Below, piece after piece: positions 43,096 to 53,061 of a stretch of 64,000 nt of DNA. The first letter of the stretch is position 1. The number at the start of each line of letters is the position of its first letter. This DNA is from a bacterium (lineage in GTDB: Bacteria > Bacillota > Clostridia > Lachnospirales > Lachnospiraceae). Under the pieces are notes generated by a model. It was not told the origin of the DNA and ran no database searches. It worked only from the letters and a program-made list of their open reading frames with translations. The stretch is taken from positions 1-64,000 of the forward strand of contig SFRL01000012.1 of the NCBI GenBank assembly GCA_004562765.1, written 5' to 3'. The position numbers and the translations under genes were made by a program.

Positions 43096-44256
43096 ATGGC
43101 AAGAGGAATTGATACAAAATGTCTTCATCTGGAGGAAGAAGAAGGCCTGAATACACATTACGGGGCGATCAGCTATCCGATCTATCAGACGGCAACCTAT
43201 GCACATCCCGGTGTAGGACAGAGCACCGGCTACGATTACAGCAGATTGCAGAACCCGACAAGGGAGCATCTGGAAAAGGTGGTAGCGTCATTGGAAAACG
43301 GGATCGATGCGCTGGCATTTTCCAGCGGTATGGCGGCGATCACTCTGTTGATGGAGCTGTTTGCACCGGGTGACCACCTGATCGTGGATACAGATCTCTA
43401 CGGCGGAAGCATCCGGCTGTTCAGCCATGTATCTGAAAAGAACGGAATCATTTTCTTTCATGTTGAGTGTCACAGGGAAAATGTTGAGAATTATATCAAT
43501 GAGCATACAAAAGCGATCTATATTGAGACACCCACCAATCCGATGATGAACGTTACAGACATTGCTGCACTCGCGCAGATTGCAAAAAAACACGGATTGC
43601 TTTTGATCGTTGACAATACGTTCCTTTCACCTTATTTTCAGAATCCGCTGGATCTGGGAGCTGATATTGTCGTACACAGCGGAACGAAATTTCTGGGTGG
43701 ACATAATGATACGCTTGCCGGCTTTCTCATCACAAACCGGGAGGACATCAGCGAGCGGTTCCGCTTTCTGATCAAGACCACCGGAGCAGGGCTTGCACCC
43801 TTTGACAGCTGGCTCATCCTGCGGGGGATCAAGACACTTGGCATTCGTATGGAACGGGCACAAAAAAATGCGATCGCCATCGCAAAATGGCTGCAGTGTC
43901 AGGAGGCAGTCACCGGGGTGATCTACCCGGGACTGCCGGAACATCCGGGCTATGAGATCATGAAAAAACAGGCGCGCGGGTTTGGCGCAATGATCACCTT
44001 CCATTTGAAGAGCAAAGAATTTGCCTTGGCAATCTTAGAGAAGGTACGAATGATCAAATTTGCGGAGAGTCTGGGCGGTGTGGAGACGCTGATCACATAT
44101 CCTGCGACACAGACACATGCGGATGTCCCGAAAGAGATCCGCGAGAAAAACGGTATTACAGAGGCAACGCTTCGTTTGTCTGTCGGCATTGAGGATGTGG
44201 AAGACCTGTTGGCAGAACTGGAAGCTGTTTTTTCGGCGGCCTCGGAAATGGCATAA
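43096..44256 (+). CDS. metB: Cystathionine gamma-synthase / lyase family PLP enzyme
   Basis: 386 residues. YSRLQNPTREHLEKVVASLENGIDALAFSSGMAAI, IYIETPTNPMMNVTDI, VDNTFLSPYFQNPLDLGADIVVHSGTKFLGGHND (PLP-Lys). The shorter length and GGHNDTLAG motif fit the MetB/MetC/gamma-lyase group rather than MetY. Gamma-synthase, gamma-lyase and beta-lyase activities cannot be separated by eye, so the symbol is provisional. AGGAGG 5 nt before ATG 43096 decides the start. It has its own promoter and operator. Could interconvert cysteine and homocysteine in either direction. Confidence 0.85.
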   Translation: MARGIDTKCLHLEEEEGLNTHYGAISYPIYQTATYAHPGVGQSTGYDYSRLQNPTREHLEKVVASLENGIDALAFSSGMAAITLLMELFAPGDHLIVDTDLYGGSIRLFSHVSEKNGIIFFHVECHRENVENYINEHTKAIYIETPTNPMMNVTDIAALAQIAKKHGLLLIVDNTFLSPYFQNPLDLGADIVVHSGTKFLGGHNDTLAGFLITNREDISERFRFLIKTTGAGLAPFDSWLILRGIKTLGIRMERAQKNAIAIAKWLQCQEAVTGVIYPGLPEHPGYEIMKKQARGFGAMITFHLKSKEFALAILEKVRMIKFAESLGGVETLITYPATQTHADVPKEIREKNGITEATLRLSVGIEDVEDLLAELEAVFSAASEMA

Positions 44257-44306
44257 ACAAAGAAGGATATAGCCTGAGACTATCAATAATAAAAGAAAGA
44301 AACTAA

Positions 44307-44380
44307 TTGACAATTGATGAAAGAATGATTATAATTCAATTATAATAAATACATAGAAAGCCTATTTGAAAACTAGGAAA
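44307..44380 (+). promoter_or_regulatory. cysK promoter and operator
   Basis: TTGACA 44307-44312, 17 nt, TATAAT 44330-44335 (perfect consensus). The operator CCTATTTGAAAACTAGGAAA lies at 44361-44380, at about +19 to +38, the same placement as in the tRNA-like leader. Confidence 0.85.
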
Positions 44381-44477
44381 AGAAAAACGTAAGCCAAAAC
44401 GAATAGAGATCCAGTTCAAAAAGGCGGATGTGACAAGGGAAAAAAGAATAAGAGAAAAGAAAACGGAGGTAACAATT

Positions 44478-45416
44478 ATGAGTCAGATTAAAGAGAGCAC
44501 ATTGGAATTGATCGGAGGTACACCCATCCTGAAAGCAAGCAGATATGCAAAGAAGGCAGGAGTAGAGAACGCAACGATTCTTACGAAGCTGGAGTACTTA
44601 AACCCGGCAGGTTCCGTGAAGGATCGTATTGCACTGGCAATGATCGAGGATGCGGAGAAGAGCGGAGTATTAAAAGAAGGAGCAACCATCATCGAGCCCA
44701 CCAGTGGTAATACCGGAATCGGACTGGCGGCTGTGGCAGCAGCAAAGGGCTATCGTGCGATCTTAACATTACCGGATACGATGAGTGTGGAGCGCAGAAA
44801 CCTGTTAAAGGCATACGGTGCAGAGCTGGTACTTACCGAGGGCGCAAAGGGAATGAAGGGCGCCATTGCAAAGGCAGAAGAACTGAAAAATGAGATCGAG
44901 GGAGCAGTGATCTTAGGACAGTTTGTGAATCCCGCGAATCCCGCGGCACATAAGGCGACCACCGGACCGGAGATCTGGGAGCAGACAGACGGAAAGGTAG
45001 ACATTTTTGTAGCAGGTGTCGGTACCGGAGGAACGATCACCGGTGTCGGAGAATACCTGAAAGAGAAGAATCCGAATGTGAAGATCGTGGCAGTTGAGCC
45101 GGCAGGAAGCCCTGTTTTGTCAAAGGGAACTCCGGGAGCACATAAGATACAGGGTATCGGTGCCGGATTCGTACCGGATGTACTCAATACCACTGTTTAC
45201 GATGAGATCATTACGATTGAGAATACAGATGCATTTGCAGAGGGCAAAGCCTTTGCAGTCAGCGAGGGTGTCCTGGTAGGTATTTCCTCAGGAGCTGCAT
45301 TAAAGGCAGCGACGATCCTGGCACAGAGACCGGAAAATGCAGGAAAGACGATTGTTGCACTGCTTCCTGATTCCGGTGACAGATATCTGTCAACACCGCT
45401 TTTCAATAACGATTAA
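44478..45416 (+). CDS. cysK: Cysteine synthase (O-acetylserine sulfhydrylase)
   Basis: 312 residues. PLP-lysine motif in [16 protein letters not shown], substrate loop [12 protein letters not shown], glycine-rich phosphate loop [17 protein letters not shown] and C-terminal [10 protein letters not shown] are those of CysK. It makes cysteine from O-acetylserine and sulfide. In Bacillus, CysK binds CymR and controls it, so CysK may also be part of the regulatory circuit here. GGAGGT 7 nt before ATG 44478 sets the start. A 100-nt untranslated leader lies after the operator with no recognised riboswitch. Confidence 0.95.
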   Translation: MSQIKESTLELIGGTPILKASRYAKKAGVENATILTKLEYLNPAGSVKDRIALAMIEDAEKSGVLKEGATIIEPTSGNTGIGLAAVAAAKGYRAILTLPDTMSVERRNLLKAYGAELVLTEGAKGMKGAIAKAEELKNEIEGAVILGQFVNPANPAAHKATTGPEIWEQTDGKVDIFVAGVGTGGTITGVGEYLKEKNPNVKIVAVEPAGSPVLSKGTPGAHKIQGIGAGFVPDVLNTTVYDEIITIENTDAFAEGKAFAVSEGVLVGISSGAALKAATILAQRPENAGKTIVALLPDSGDRYLSTPLFNND

Positions 45417-45436
45417 GTAAGCAAGTAAGAAAATTG

Positions 45437-45473
45437 AAAAACCTGCAGTCCGAAACGGCTGCAGGTTTTTTTG
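45437..45473 (+). terminator. Terminator after cysK
   Basis: AAACCTGCAG / CTGCAGGTTT stem with inner CCG/CGG pairing and a T-run of seven. Confidence 0.85.
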
Positions 45474-45505
45474 AAGAGAAATCCGAAAGGAGGATTTTGA
45501 AGAAA

Positions 45506-45943
45506 ATGAGAATATCGACAAAAGGACAGAATGCGATCAAGATCATGCTGGACCTGGCCACCTACAGTCTGGGCGAGCCGGTCAAGCTCAAGGATATTGC
45601 AAAGAGACAGCGGATATCCGAAAAATATTTGGAACAGATCATCGCGCTTTTGCACAAAGCGGGTCTGGTGAAAAGTGTCCGGGGAGCCCATGGAGGCTAC
45701 ACGCTTTTTTTGGCACCGGAGAAATATACAGTAGGGCAGATCCTGCGGGCGGCAGAAGGAAATCTGTCGCCGACGGACTGTGTGGGTGAAAATGGAACGC
45801 CCTGTGAAAATAAGGGGACCTGTGTCAGCTTCCGTCTGTGGGAGAAGCTGGATACGGCCATCAACGATGTGCTGGAGTCCATCACGCTGGCGGACATGCT
45901 GGACTGGCAGAATGAGCTGCTGGCTGACCAGTATGTGATCTGA
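45506..45943 (+). CDS. Rrf2-family transcriptional regulator (CymR/IscR-like), copy 2
   Basis: 145 residues. RISTKGQNAIKIMLDLA, LKDIAKRQRISEKYLEQIIALL and VRGAHGGYTLFLAPEKY mark an Rrf2 protein. Cysteines at 92, 100 and 106 have exactly the same numbering as in copy 1, which supports ATG 45506; an in-frame TTG at 45497 is closer to AGGAGG but adds three residues. The gene follows the cysK terminator and has no clear promoter of its own, so read-through from cysK is likely. It may share or divide the operators with copy 1. Confidence 0.88.
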   Translation: MRISTKGQNAIKIMLDLATYSLGEPVKLKDIAKRQRISEKYLEQIIALLHKAGLVKSVRGAHGGYTLFLAPEKYTVGQILRAAEGNLSPTDCVGENGTPCENKGTCVSFRLWEKLDTAINDVLESITLADMLDWQNELLADQYVI

Positions 45944-46107
45944 TAGAAATAAAGGTTTCTTTTTTGTCTGAAAATTGGTATACTGTTTAACATGATTAAA
46001 AAAATAATTTTTTAGAAAATGTGTCCAGCTTTTGTCTGTGTTTGTTTGTTACGATCTTTATATATGAAACGTGTCGCAACATTGATGAAAAAGAGGAGGA
46101 AGCAGGT

Positions 46108-49100
46108 ATGCCGGGACAAAATGATAATTTGGGTTTGCAGCAGCAAAAAAATCGGGTTGATCAGATCCTGCATTCAGAGGCTACGAGAGTAGCAACGGAT
46201 CTGAGTTGGAAAGAGCAGGGCTATGACAACACTTATAACAGTGTAGAAAGTACCAAAGAAGACGTCAAGTTTATTGATCAGGTATTAAATCTGCCTGCCA
46301 CGGCGCGGATGCAGTTTGAAGATAAGGATCTGTTTCGTCTGAAAGCGATCCAGGGACGTAATCTGTCACATCTGTTATTGAACGAGCACAAATATGGCGG
46401 AGACAGTGATGAGATGCTGGCGGTCAAGGAGCGTGTTGCCGATCTGGAGCAGGTGATGTCTCAAAAGGTCGATCACGGATACGATTTTGAGACGATCGAG
46501 CGTGCCTATCAGCGGGCGATCGCTGCCTGCAGGTATTACTGCGAAAATAAAAATCCCACCTTTCCGGCGGGTATCGAGCGCAAAAAGCGGGTGATGGAGA
46601 CATTCCTTCGACTGAAGGAGGAAAACGAACAGATCGCAGTGGCAAAGGATCTCATACAGAAGGGTGAACTGGAAGGGGTGGAGGTGAAAGATCCCCAGGA
46701 TCTTCTCGTTCTGGCACAGGTGCACCTTTCAGGGAACGATGATGCCATCGAGGAACTGAATGAGAAGGAAGCGGCCGGCATCCATGCATTGACCTTTGAG
46801 GATTTTGCAAAGATGGTGGGTACAAAAAACCGGGGTGCCATCAGTTTTTCAGACGGAAAAATGCATCTTGTTTCAAACAGCTGGTTTGCTCAAACGGGAA
46901 TGCATGACTCGTTCTCCATGTTGTTTGGAAGTGACAATCCCCAGACACTGTTAAACCGGCAGATGCAGGTGCGTCTGTACGAATTGGTGAAGGAACGTTT
47001 GGATGGAATCAACCCGGAGTTTCTGGAGTCTGTACGAATCGAGCTGAAGCTTGATAATGGTGCCTCAAAGGCTGCACCGCTGTCACGAAAGACACTGGCA
47101 GATATTATTGCCAAAGCGGGATATATCGGCTCACAGGTGGCACGGGTCTTATGGCCGAAGGACAGGCAAAACGAGCAGGAATTGCCGGAAGACCAACAGG
47201 CGCAGCAGCGTGCCCGTTACCAGCTGGCGGAGGAAGCCCGCAAATTATTTGATATCGGAAAAGAAGGGGCAGACAGCAGTGAACAGGCGCAGATGGCTCT
47301 TTACGCGGCAAATGAAAAGCAGAGAGAAGTGCTGCGGGGCAAGGTAAAGGACATCTTAAAGCAGGGAAAGAAACTGGGGGTCCATGTGCCCAGCCTTTCT
47401 GAACATCAGATGGATAATCTCGTCAACAGCAATCTGGCGCTGGTTAGGGATCAGATCTTTGTTGCCATGGATCAGCTTTATCAGATGACCACCCATTTGC
47501 GGAAGGGAGTGGCTGTGGATCCGGAGAAGATCGCCGCTGACCAGAAGATCACAAAAAAGATCGCGGCGCTTGTGATCTCCAGATTTGTGGCAGATTCGGC
47601 AGAAGGAAAAGAACTGAGTGAATATGAACTTCAGACGAATCTTAGGGAAATGGCATTCCAACTGCTCAAACAGCAGCAGCCGGGGCTGGCTGAGAATCTT
47701 CAGAAAAATTGTGAAAACATGTATGTGGGCAAACTGGCGGTGGGAGGTTCCGATGGTCTGGATCTTGCCGTAGAGCGTCGGCTTGCCGGAAATAAAGAAT
47801 GGAATCGGCGGATCGGGGATGTGCGAAAGGGAACAGAAACCTTACGCACTCTCTGCGACCATATGCGTGAACTGGCAGAATTGCAGGATACGGCTTTTGA
47901 CGAGGGACTCAGCGAGGCAGAAGCACAGCGGATGCGTGAACTGGGCACTCAGATTCAGAAGATCTTTACCGAAGATACCGACGGCAGTCTTGCCTTTGTG
48001 GCAAAGAATCTGAAGTCTACCCGTTTTGCCCAGGGTTATGCACAGGCGAAAAAACTCATTGACAAAAACTTCTCCTTTGAGGAGGCGGCAAAGCAGCTCT
48101 CTGAGGCGGCAAATTGCCGGAAAGAAGAACAGGAAAAGAAACAGCAGGCAGCTTACGAACCGGGAATCGACGAGAAACTCAGCATGCTGGAGGAATCTGC
48201 AAAGAACGTGGCAGAGGTGCTGTTATTTGAAAAGATGCCGGTGGATCTGATCAAGGACAGTGGGGATGAGGCATCTCAGAGTCTGGTGCGGATGCGGGAA
48301 GTGCTTCGCATGTTTCCGGCGGGCAAAGTCTATTCCAAGGATGTACACGTTGCCGGCGTGCATGCAAAGTTTGTGCAGAAGACAGACAATTCCTTGTATT
48401 TTGTCGTGGGTAAACAGGCCATTCCACTGACCCGGACGGCGCAGCAGATCGCTGATTTTGTGGAGGACGATATGCTGGAGCATGTCTCTCTTTATGGGGA
48501 GGAACATGCGCAGAATATCTTGAAAGATCTGGATTTTGGCGATGAAAATCCCAGTCTGAAGCTGCGCTCCACCAATTTATGCATCAAGTATCTTTCGGGA
48601 AAGACCGGAAAACCCGGAACTTATTTTACCAATGTATCAGACAGTCTGATCCGGACCCTTGCGACTCATATGATGTCCGGTGCCATGGATGCACAGGAAG
48701 TGGAGGAGTTTGTGGATCAGACCATCGAGTCCACGGTTCATATCAATGGCGCAGAGACGTTGGAACTGCTGGAACATGTAGAGAAAAACGTACAGCTCAG
48801 GGAGCATGTGGTCATCGAAAAGAAGCCGGTGGTATTATTAGAGGATGAAAAGAAGAAGCCCCAGTGGAACGAGGAAGAGACCAAGGTGCAGAATCTCATC
48901 GCGGATATCCTCTATTCCAAAGATACATGGAACACCGACAAGTACATAGAAACACCCGGTAAGCGCATGCAGGAACTTTTGAAGGAGCATATTGAGACAC
49001 TGGTGCTTCTGTTGAATAAACCCCATCTTCTGACACAGATGCTGGATAAACTTCCGCTACCGAAGGAGGAGAAAAAGGAAGGTCAGCCGGAAGCATCCGA

Positions 49101-51990
49101 CAGTATCAAGGCGCAGGTAGAGAAGGGCATTCAAACAATGCTTGATCTGAACGAAGTAAAAGGACTGAAGCTGTTGTATTTTGATGCGCTGAAGAGGAAT
49201 GCTCTTTTACTGGCACTGAACAGCGATTCCATGCTGGAAAAACTGGCTGGCATCGAAACAGAGATTGATGAAGCTGTGCAAAAGGCAGCGGAGGCAGTTC
49301 AGGAACAGGTAAGGGAAGCGGCAGAGACGATCTTCGGCGGAGTGGTTCAGGACGAACAGCAGCAGCCGCTGGAGGATCCCAATGAGCCCGGCATTTCGGA
49401 AGGAGAGAAGAAGGAGCGCATCCTGGCATCCAAGGAGCGGTTGCATTCCATCCTGGAAAATGCCGCAAAGGGATCCGAAGGACAGGGCTTGTTCATAAAG
49501 AATGTACTCTCCAACTATTTTGTGAAGGTGCCTTCCCTTGATCAGCGTGCGATGCTGGCATCTGCGGTACGCAATGCAAAACCGATGCCGGAGATGGAAC
49601 ATCTGTCCGAGGAGCAGAAGCAGAAGAAGGAACGGGAAGAAATGGGCAATTTCCTTGGCGGTATGCTCAAAGGAGCAGGTCCGCTGCTGCAGAAGATGCT
49701 TCAGGGAATGCCGGCTCAATCCATGCCCGAGGAATTGAAGGGCGCATTAGAGGATATGAAATCCAATCTGGCTCCGATCCCGGAAAGAGTCGTGCGTGCG
49801 CAGATGCAGAATATCATAGACCGTTCCGACAACAAGATCACCGACATTCAGGTTACAAAGGCACTGGGCGCTGCATCCGTAGGCCAGACCTTCCTATGTA
49901 AGATCTTTGGCCCGGGTATGGAGGAAGGAAAGGACATCGTTGTAAAACTGCTTCGTCCGGATGTGCGCAACCGGATGATGCGTGAAAAGGAAACCATGCT
50001 CTGGTGTGCAAGAAAGACAGACGGGAATGTGGACGAAAACGGTGATGTGATCCATCCGGGGCAAAAGGGCGGCATGGAGGCAACCTATGAAGGACAGCTC
50101 CTTCGTATCGAGGAGGAACTGGATCTGACCATCGAGGCGCGCAATGCCCAGAGAGGCTGTGTGTATGACAAGGGCTTCCAGACGATTCAGGCTATGAAGG
50201 TCAATCATCTTGTGCAGCCCACAGCAAACGCGCTGGTTTTGGAAAAAGCGCCGGGAACAACGGTGGACAAATATCTCAAGGAACTGGAGGATCAGGAGAA
50301 AGCGCTGATGTCGCAGTTCTATGTGATCGATAAGGTGGAAAAAATCCAGGAGGATGGCACGGTTAAGGAAGAGGAGCAGATCCGGACACGGGAGGATGGA
50401 GTTCCTGAACTGCTGCTTTCGGATAAAAATATCAACCAGTGGGGCAAAACCCGCGAGAACCTGACACGGCTTTTGGAACAGGTACAGAAACGGCAGAAAT
50501 ATCTGACCCAGCTTGTTCAGTCATGGGTATCTGAGGGAATTTATGGTTCCGGATTTTACCATGGTGATCTGCATGCAGGAAATATCATGATGGATGATCA
50601 GGGTCTTACAGTGATTGATTTTGGAAATGCCACGAAACTGGAAGAGGAGCAGAAGAAGCATGTGACCCGAATGATGATCGCGGCAGTCCTGGGCAAGGTG
50701 GATATTTTTGAAGATAGTTTTCACGAGCTGTTAGAGAATACACCGGAAAGTGTTTATAAGCAGAAACGCGAGCAATTATTGACGGTCTTTCAGGAGGTGA
50801 TGAGCCTTGGCGACAGGCAGTCTGCCGGAGAACGGATCGCAGCAGCGCTTTTGAAGGCACAGGCATTGGGCATCGAACTGCCGCCAGCTATTTTTAACTT
50901 TTCCCAGTGTCAGATCCGACTGCAGAATGCTGTGGATGAAATGAATGAACGGATTCAGTCACTGCAGTATAATATCCGCAGAGTGGATCGGATGAAGATC
51001 AATTCAAGTGAGTCCAAAGACGTGTTCCGCATGCATCTGACATTCCGGATGGACGAGGAGCCTTTGCACAAGGAACTGGGGGAGATCAAACAGGAATATG
51101 TGCCCTTGGACAAGGAGAAAATGCTTACAGACCTTCGCAAGAAGGATGCTTCCAAGAACTTTAAGGAAACCTATATGGTCAAAAACTTTGCTGTATACAG
51201 TATATTCAAAGAAATTGATACAATGATCACGGATACCAGAAAGGCACAGGCTTCGCCGGAATTTATTGACAGCATGCGCTCGGGTGCCATATCTATGATC
51301 GAGGATACGAAGGAGATCTTTCCGGATGACGAATCCTATCAGGAGGTGAAGAAAGAACTGTTAGCGTGTCTGGATCATTGGGAGGATCAGGAACGTCAGA
51401 AACGGATTTTTGGAAGGTTATATGAAATGCCAAGTGTTGTAGAATCAGAGGAACTGGAGCAGAGTATGAAAGCCTTGCGAACAGAACAAAACAAGGAGGA
51501 TGCAAATCCCGAAGAACTGGAGCGTCTGGAAAGGGAATTCTGTGACCGGTATGAACGGCTCTACGACAAAAAAATGATGAGTGGTTTCCATTTTATTTCG
51601 TTTCTTGAGGCGCTGGACAGCCAGAAAGAAAATGTTGTGCAAGAGGTGAAGCAGGACATGGAGGTATGGTTTGCGGACAAGGAGGAACTGGGAGAGGAGC
51701 TTTGCACAAAGCTTCGCAGCACCTTCGAAGCGTTGCGGACTGCACAGTTAGGTACGGCACCGGATACAGAACAAAAGAAGGCAGCTTTCCTGAAGGTGTA
51801 CTGTGAGGCACTGTATCTCCGGCTGTCTGTATTGCAGGAAAAGGCAAAGATCAAAGTGGATGATGCAGAACCGGACTCTTTCACGGACGTGATGGGTACC
51901 CTGGTACAAAGCTACGTGAAGACTTCCATTCGCCAGTTGGGACGCTGGAATGCATATTGGAATCGAAAAGCACTGGAAAATGAGCAATAA
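46108..51990 (+). CDS. Giant 1960-residue protein with embedded ABC1/UbiB atypical kinase domain
   Basis: No signal peptide and no membrane segment were seen, so it is cytosolic. About 1180 N-terminal residues are charged and largely helical, with no domain I recognise. The kinase region spans roughly 1185-1600. A KGAGPLLQ segment (1188-1195) stands where UbiB has KxGQ; KALGAASVGQTF (1251-) is the Ala-rich nucleotide loop; VVKLLRP holds the lysine (1280); HGDLHAGN (1485-1492) and DFG (1504-1506) are the catalytic elements. About 360 helical residues follow. Ordinary UbiB/ADCK kinases are about 500 residues. ATG 46108, with GAGGAGG 8 nt upstream, is preferred to an earlier in-frame GTG at 46021. 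Function unknown; a GNAT gene follows by 20 nt. Confidence 0.82.
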   Translation: MPGQNDNLGLQQQKNRVDQILHSEATRVATDLSWKEQGYDNTYNSVESTKEDVKFIDQVLNLPATARMQFEDKDLFRLKAIQGRNLSHLLLNEHKYGGDSDEMLAVKERVADLEQVMSQKVDHGYDFETIERAYQRAIAACRYYCENKNPTFPAGIERKKRVMETFLRLKEENEQIAVAKDLIQKGELEGVEVKDPQDLLVLAQVHLSGNDDAIEELNEKEAAGIHALTFEDFAKMVGTKNRGAISFSDGKMHLVSNSWFAQTGMHDSFSMLFGSDNPQTLLNRQMQVRLYELVKERLDGINPEFLESVRIELKLDNGASKAAPLSRKTLADIIAKAGYIGSQVARVLWPKDRQNEQELPEDQQAQQRARYQLAEEARKLFDIGKEGADSSEQAQMALYAANEKQREVLRGKVKDILKQGKKLGVHVPSLSEHQMDNLVNSNLALVRDQIFVAMDQLYQMTTHLRKGVAVDPEKIAADQKITKKIAALVISRFVADSAEGKELSEYELQTNLREMAFQLLKQQQPGLAENLQKNCENMYVGKLAVGGSDGLDLAVERRLAGNKEWNRRIGDVRKGTETLRTLCDHMRELAELQDTAFDEGLSEAEAQRMRELGTQIQKIFTEDTDGSLAFVAKNLKSTRFAQGYAQAKKLIDKNFSFEEAAKQLSEAANCRKEEQEKKQQAAYEPGIDEKLSMLEESAKNVAEVLLFEKMPVDLIKDSGDEASQSLVRMREVLRMFPAGKVYSKDVHVAGVHAKFVQKTDNSLYFVVGKQAIPLTRTAQQIADFVEDDMLEHVSLYGEEHAQNILKDLDFGDENPSLKLRSTNLCIKYLSGKTGKPGTYFTNVSDSLIRTLATHMMSGAMDAQEVEEFVDQTIESTVHINGAETLELLEHVEKNVQLREHVVIEKKPVVLLEDEKKKPQWNEEETKVQNLIADILYSKDTWNTDKYIETPGKRMQELLKEHIETLVLLLNKPHLLTQMLDKLPLPKEEKKEGQPEASDSIKAQVEKGIQTMLDLNEVKGLKLLYFDALKRNALLLALNSDSMLEKLAGIETEIDEAVQKAAEAVQEQVREAAETIFGGVVQDEQQQPLEDPNEPGISEGEKKERILASKERLHSILENAAKGSEGQGLFIKNVLSNYFVKVPSLDQRAMLASAVRNAKPMPEMEHLSEEQKQKKEREEMGNFLGGMLKGAGPLLQKMLQGMPAQSMPEELKGALEDMKSNLAPIPERVVRAQMQNIIDRSDNKITDIQVTKALGAASVGQTFLCKIFGPGMEEGKDIVVKLLRPDVRNRMMREKETMLWCARKTDGNVDENGDVIHPGQKGGMEATYEGQLLRIEEELDLTIEARNAQRGCVYDKGFQTIQAMKVNHLVQPTANALVLEKAPGTTVDKYLKELEDQEKALMSQFYVIDKVEKIQEDGTVKEEEQIRTREDGVPELLLSDKNINQWGKTRENLTRLLEQVQKRQKYLTQLVQSWVSEGIYGSGFYHGDLHAGNIMMDDQGLTVIDFGNATKLEEEQKKHVTRMMIAAVLGKVDIFEDSFHELLENTPESVYKQKREQLLTVFQEVMSLGDRQSAGERIAAALLKAQALGIELPPAIFNFSQCQIRLQNAVDEMNERIQSLQYNIRRVDRMKINSSESKDVFRMHLTFRMDEEPLHKELGEIKQEYVPLDKEKMLTDLRKKDASKNFKETYMVKNFAVYSIFKEIDTMITDTRKAQASPEFIDSMRSGAISMIEDTKEIFPDDESYQEVKKELLACLDHWEDQERQKRIFGRLYEMPSVVESEELEQSMKALRTEQNKEDANPEELERLEREFCDRYERLYDKKMMSGFHFISFLEALDSQKENVVQEVKQDMEVWFADKEELGEELCTKLRSTFEALRTAQLGTAPDTEQKKAAFLKVYCEALYLRLSVLQEKAKIKVDDAEPDSFTDVMGTLVQSYVKTSIRQLGRWNAYWNRKALENEQ

Positions 51991-52010
51991 GGAAAGGTTA
52001 GGAACGAGGC

Positions 52011-52967
52011 ATGAGGATCGTACGGCTGAAAAAGGAGCAGCGGGAATTTTTTCTGGATATGGACCATTTTTATATGATGGAGCGTTTGGAATTTCCGGGC
52101 AGCTTTGCTCTGGCAGCATTGGCTGAAAATGAAACCGGAAGTGGGAAGATACCCGCGGGACTGATGATCTGTACGCTAAAATCAGATCGTCTGGTCATCG
52201 AGTGGCTCTGTGTCGCTGCTGCATACCGGACAAAAGGGATCGGGGAACGATTGTTGACAGAAGCCTTTGAGGCAGCTCGGGAGGGGAAGCTTTTGACTGT
52301 CTGTGCTTCTTTCCGCCGGGAGGATTTGCGGGAACGCATTTATCCGGAGAGTGAGTTGTATTTTCAACAACGGTTGTTTGGGGAACGAAGGTCTCTTCCG
52401 GGGGAATGGCTGACAGATGTACGGACGATTGCTTCCATCCCGTATTTGAAAAGAAAGCCGGAGGAGGGATTTCAAGTATATCCCCTTCGGCATCTGACCG
52501 GCACGAAGCGCAGCGAGGCTATCGCTGCCTTTGCCGGGCTGGAAAAACTGCCGGTGTTGTATCCGCTTTCGGAGGGCAATGATCTGCTGGATCAGGACCT
52601 GAGTTTACTGCTTCTTGCAAAGGGCAAGCCTTGCGGGGCATTATTGGTGCAGTGTGTGACGACACCGGTTCGAGAAGTGCGTTCGGGAACGATCGTACAG
52701 ACAGGGGAACATCAGACTCTGTATCCGGTCATGTTTTATGCCGGATCTGACAAAGCGGCAGGCGTGCTGCTTTCTGCCGTTGCACGGGAAGCAGAGCGAA
52801 AGTATGCGCCGGATACGGCGGTTCGCGTGATCATAAGGGATAGCAATTACGCGTCACTCATGGAAAAGCTGGTGCCGGATGCGCATATTGACAGCTGGTT
52901 TTTGACGGCACAGGTAGCGGATTATGCGCTGTGGAAAGAGATCAAAGCGTCCATGAACAGGAGATAA
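52011..52967 (+). CDS. GNAT-family acetyltransferase-like protein
   Basis: 318 residues. Motif A of the GNAT fold is at about 60-80: LVIEWLCVAAAYRTKGIGERLLTEAF. The C-terminal 200 residues are a second domain without clear motifs; a second degenerate GNAT fold is possible. Begins 20 nt after the giant kinase-like gene and is almost certainly cotranscribed with it, so it may act on that protein. Substrate unknown. There is a 94-nt gap to hflK with no obvious terminator. Confidence 0.72.
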   Translation: MRIVRLKKEQREFFLDMDHFYMMERLEFPGSFALAALAENETGSGKIPAGLMICTLKSDRLVIEWLCVAAAYRTKGIGERLLTEAFEAAREGKLLTVCASFRREDLRERIYPESELYFQQRLFGERRSLPGEWLTDVRTIASIPYLKRKPEEGFQVYPLRHLTGTKRSEAIAAFAGLEKLPVLYPLSEGNDLLDQDLSLLLLAKGKPCGALLVQCVTTPVREVRSGTIVQTGEHQTLYPVMFYAGSDKAAGVLLSAVAREAERKYAPDTAVRVIIRDSNYASLMEKLVPDAHIDSWFLTAQVADYALWKEIKASMNRR

Positions 52968-53061
52968 AGCTGTCATACATGTGCTCACATGACCAAAAAA
53001 CATAACATAAAATGTTTCGCAATTACCTGGATAAAATGAGATAAGAGGGGAGAGGATCGTC

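Noticed and set aside
44381..44477. Possible riboswitch in the cysK leader
   Set aside because: About 100 nt without stable hairpins or recognisable SAM or T-box motifs; the operator explains regulation well enough.
46021..46107. Upstream GTG start giving the giant protein a hydrophobic N-terminus (possible signal peptide)
   Set aside because: No Shine-Dalgarno precedes it, whereas ATG 46108 has GAGGAGG at ideal spacing; the hydrophobic stretch comes from T-rich leader DNA.
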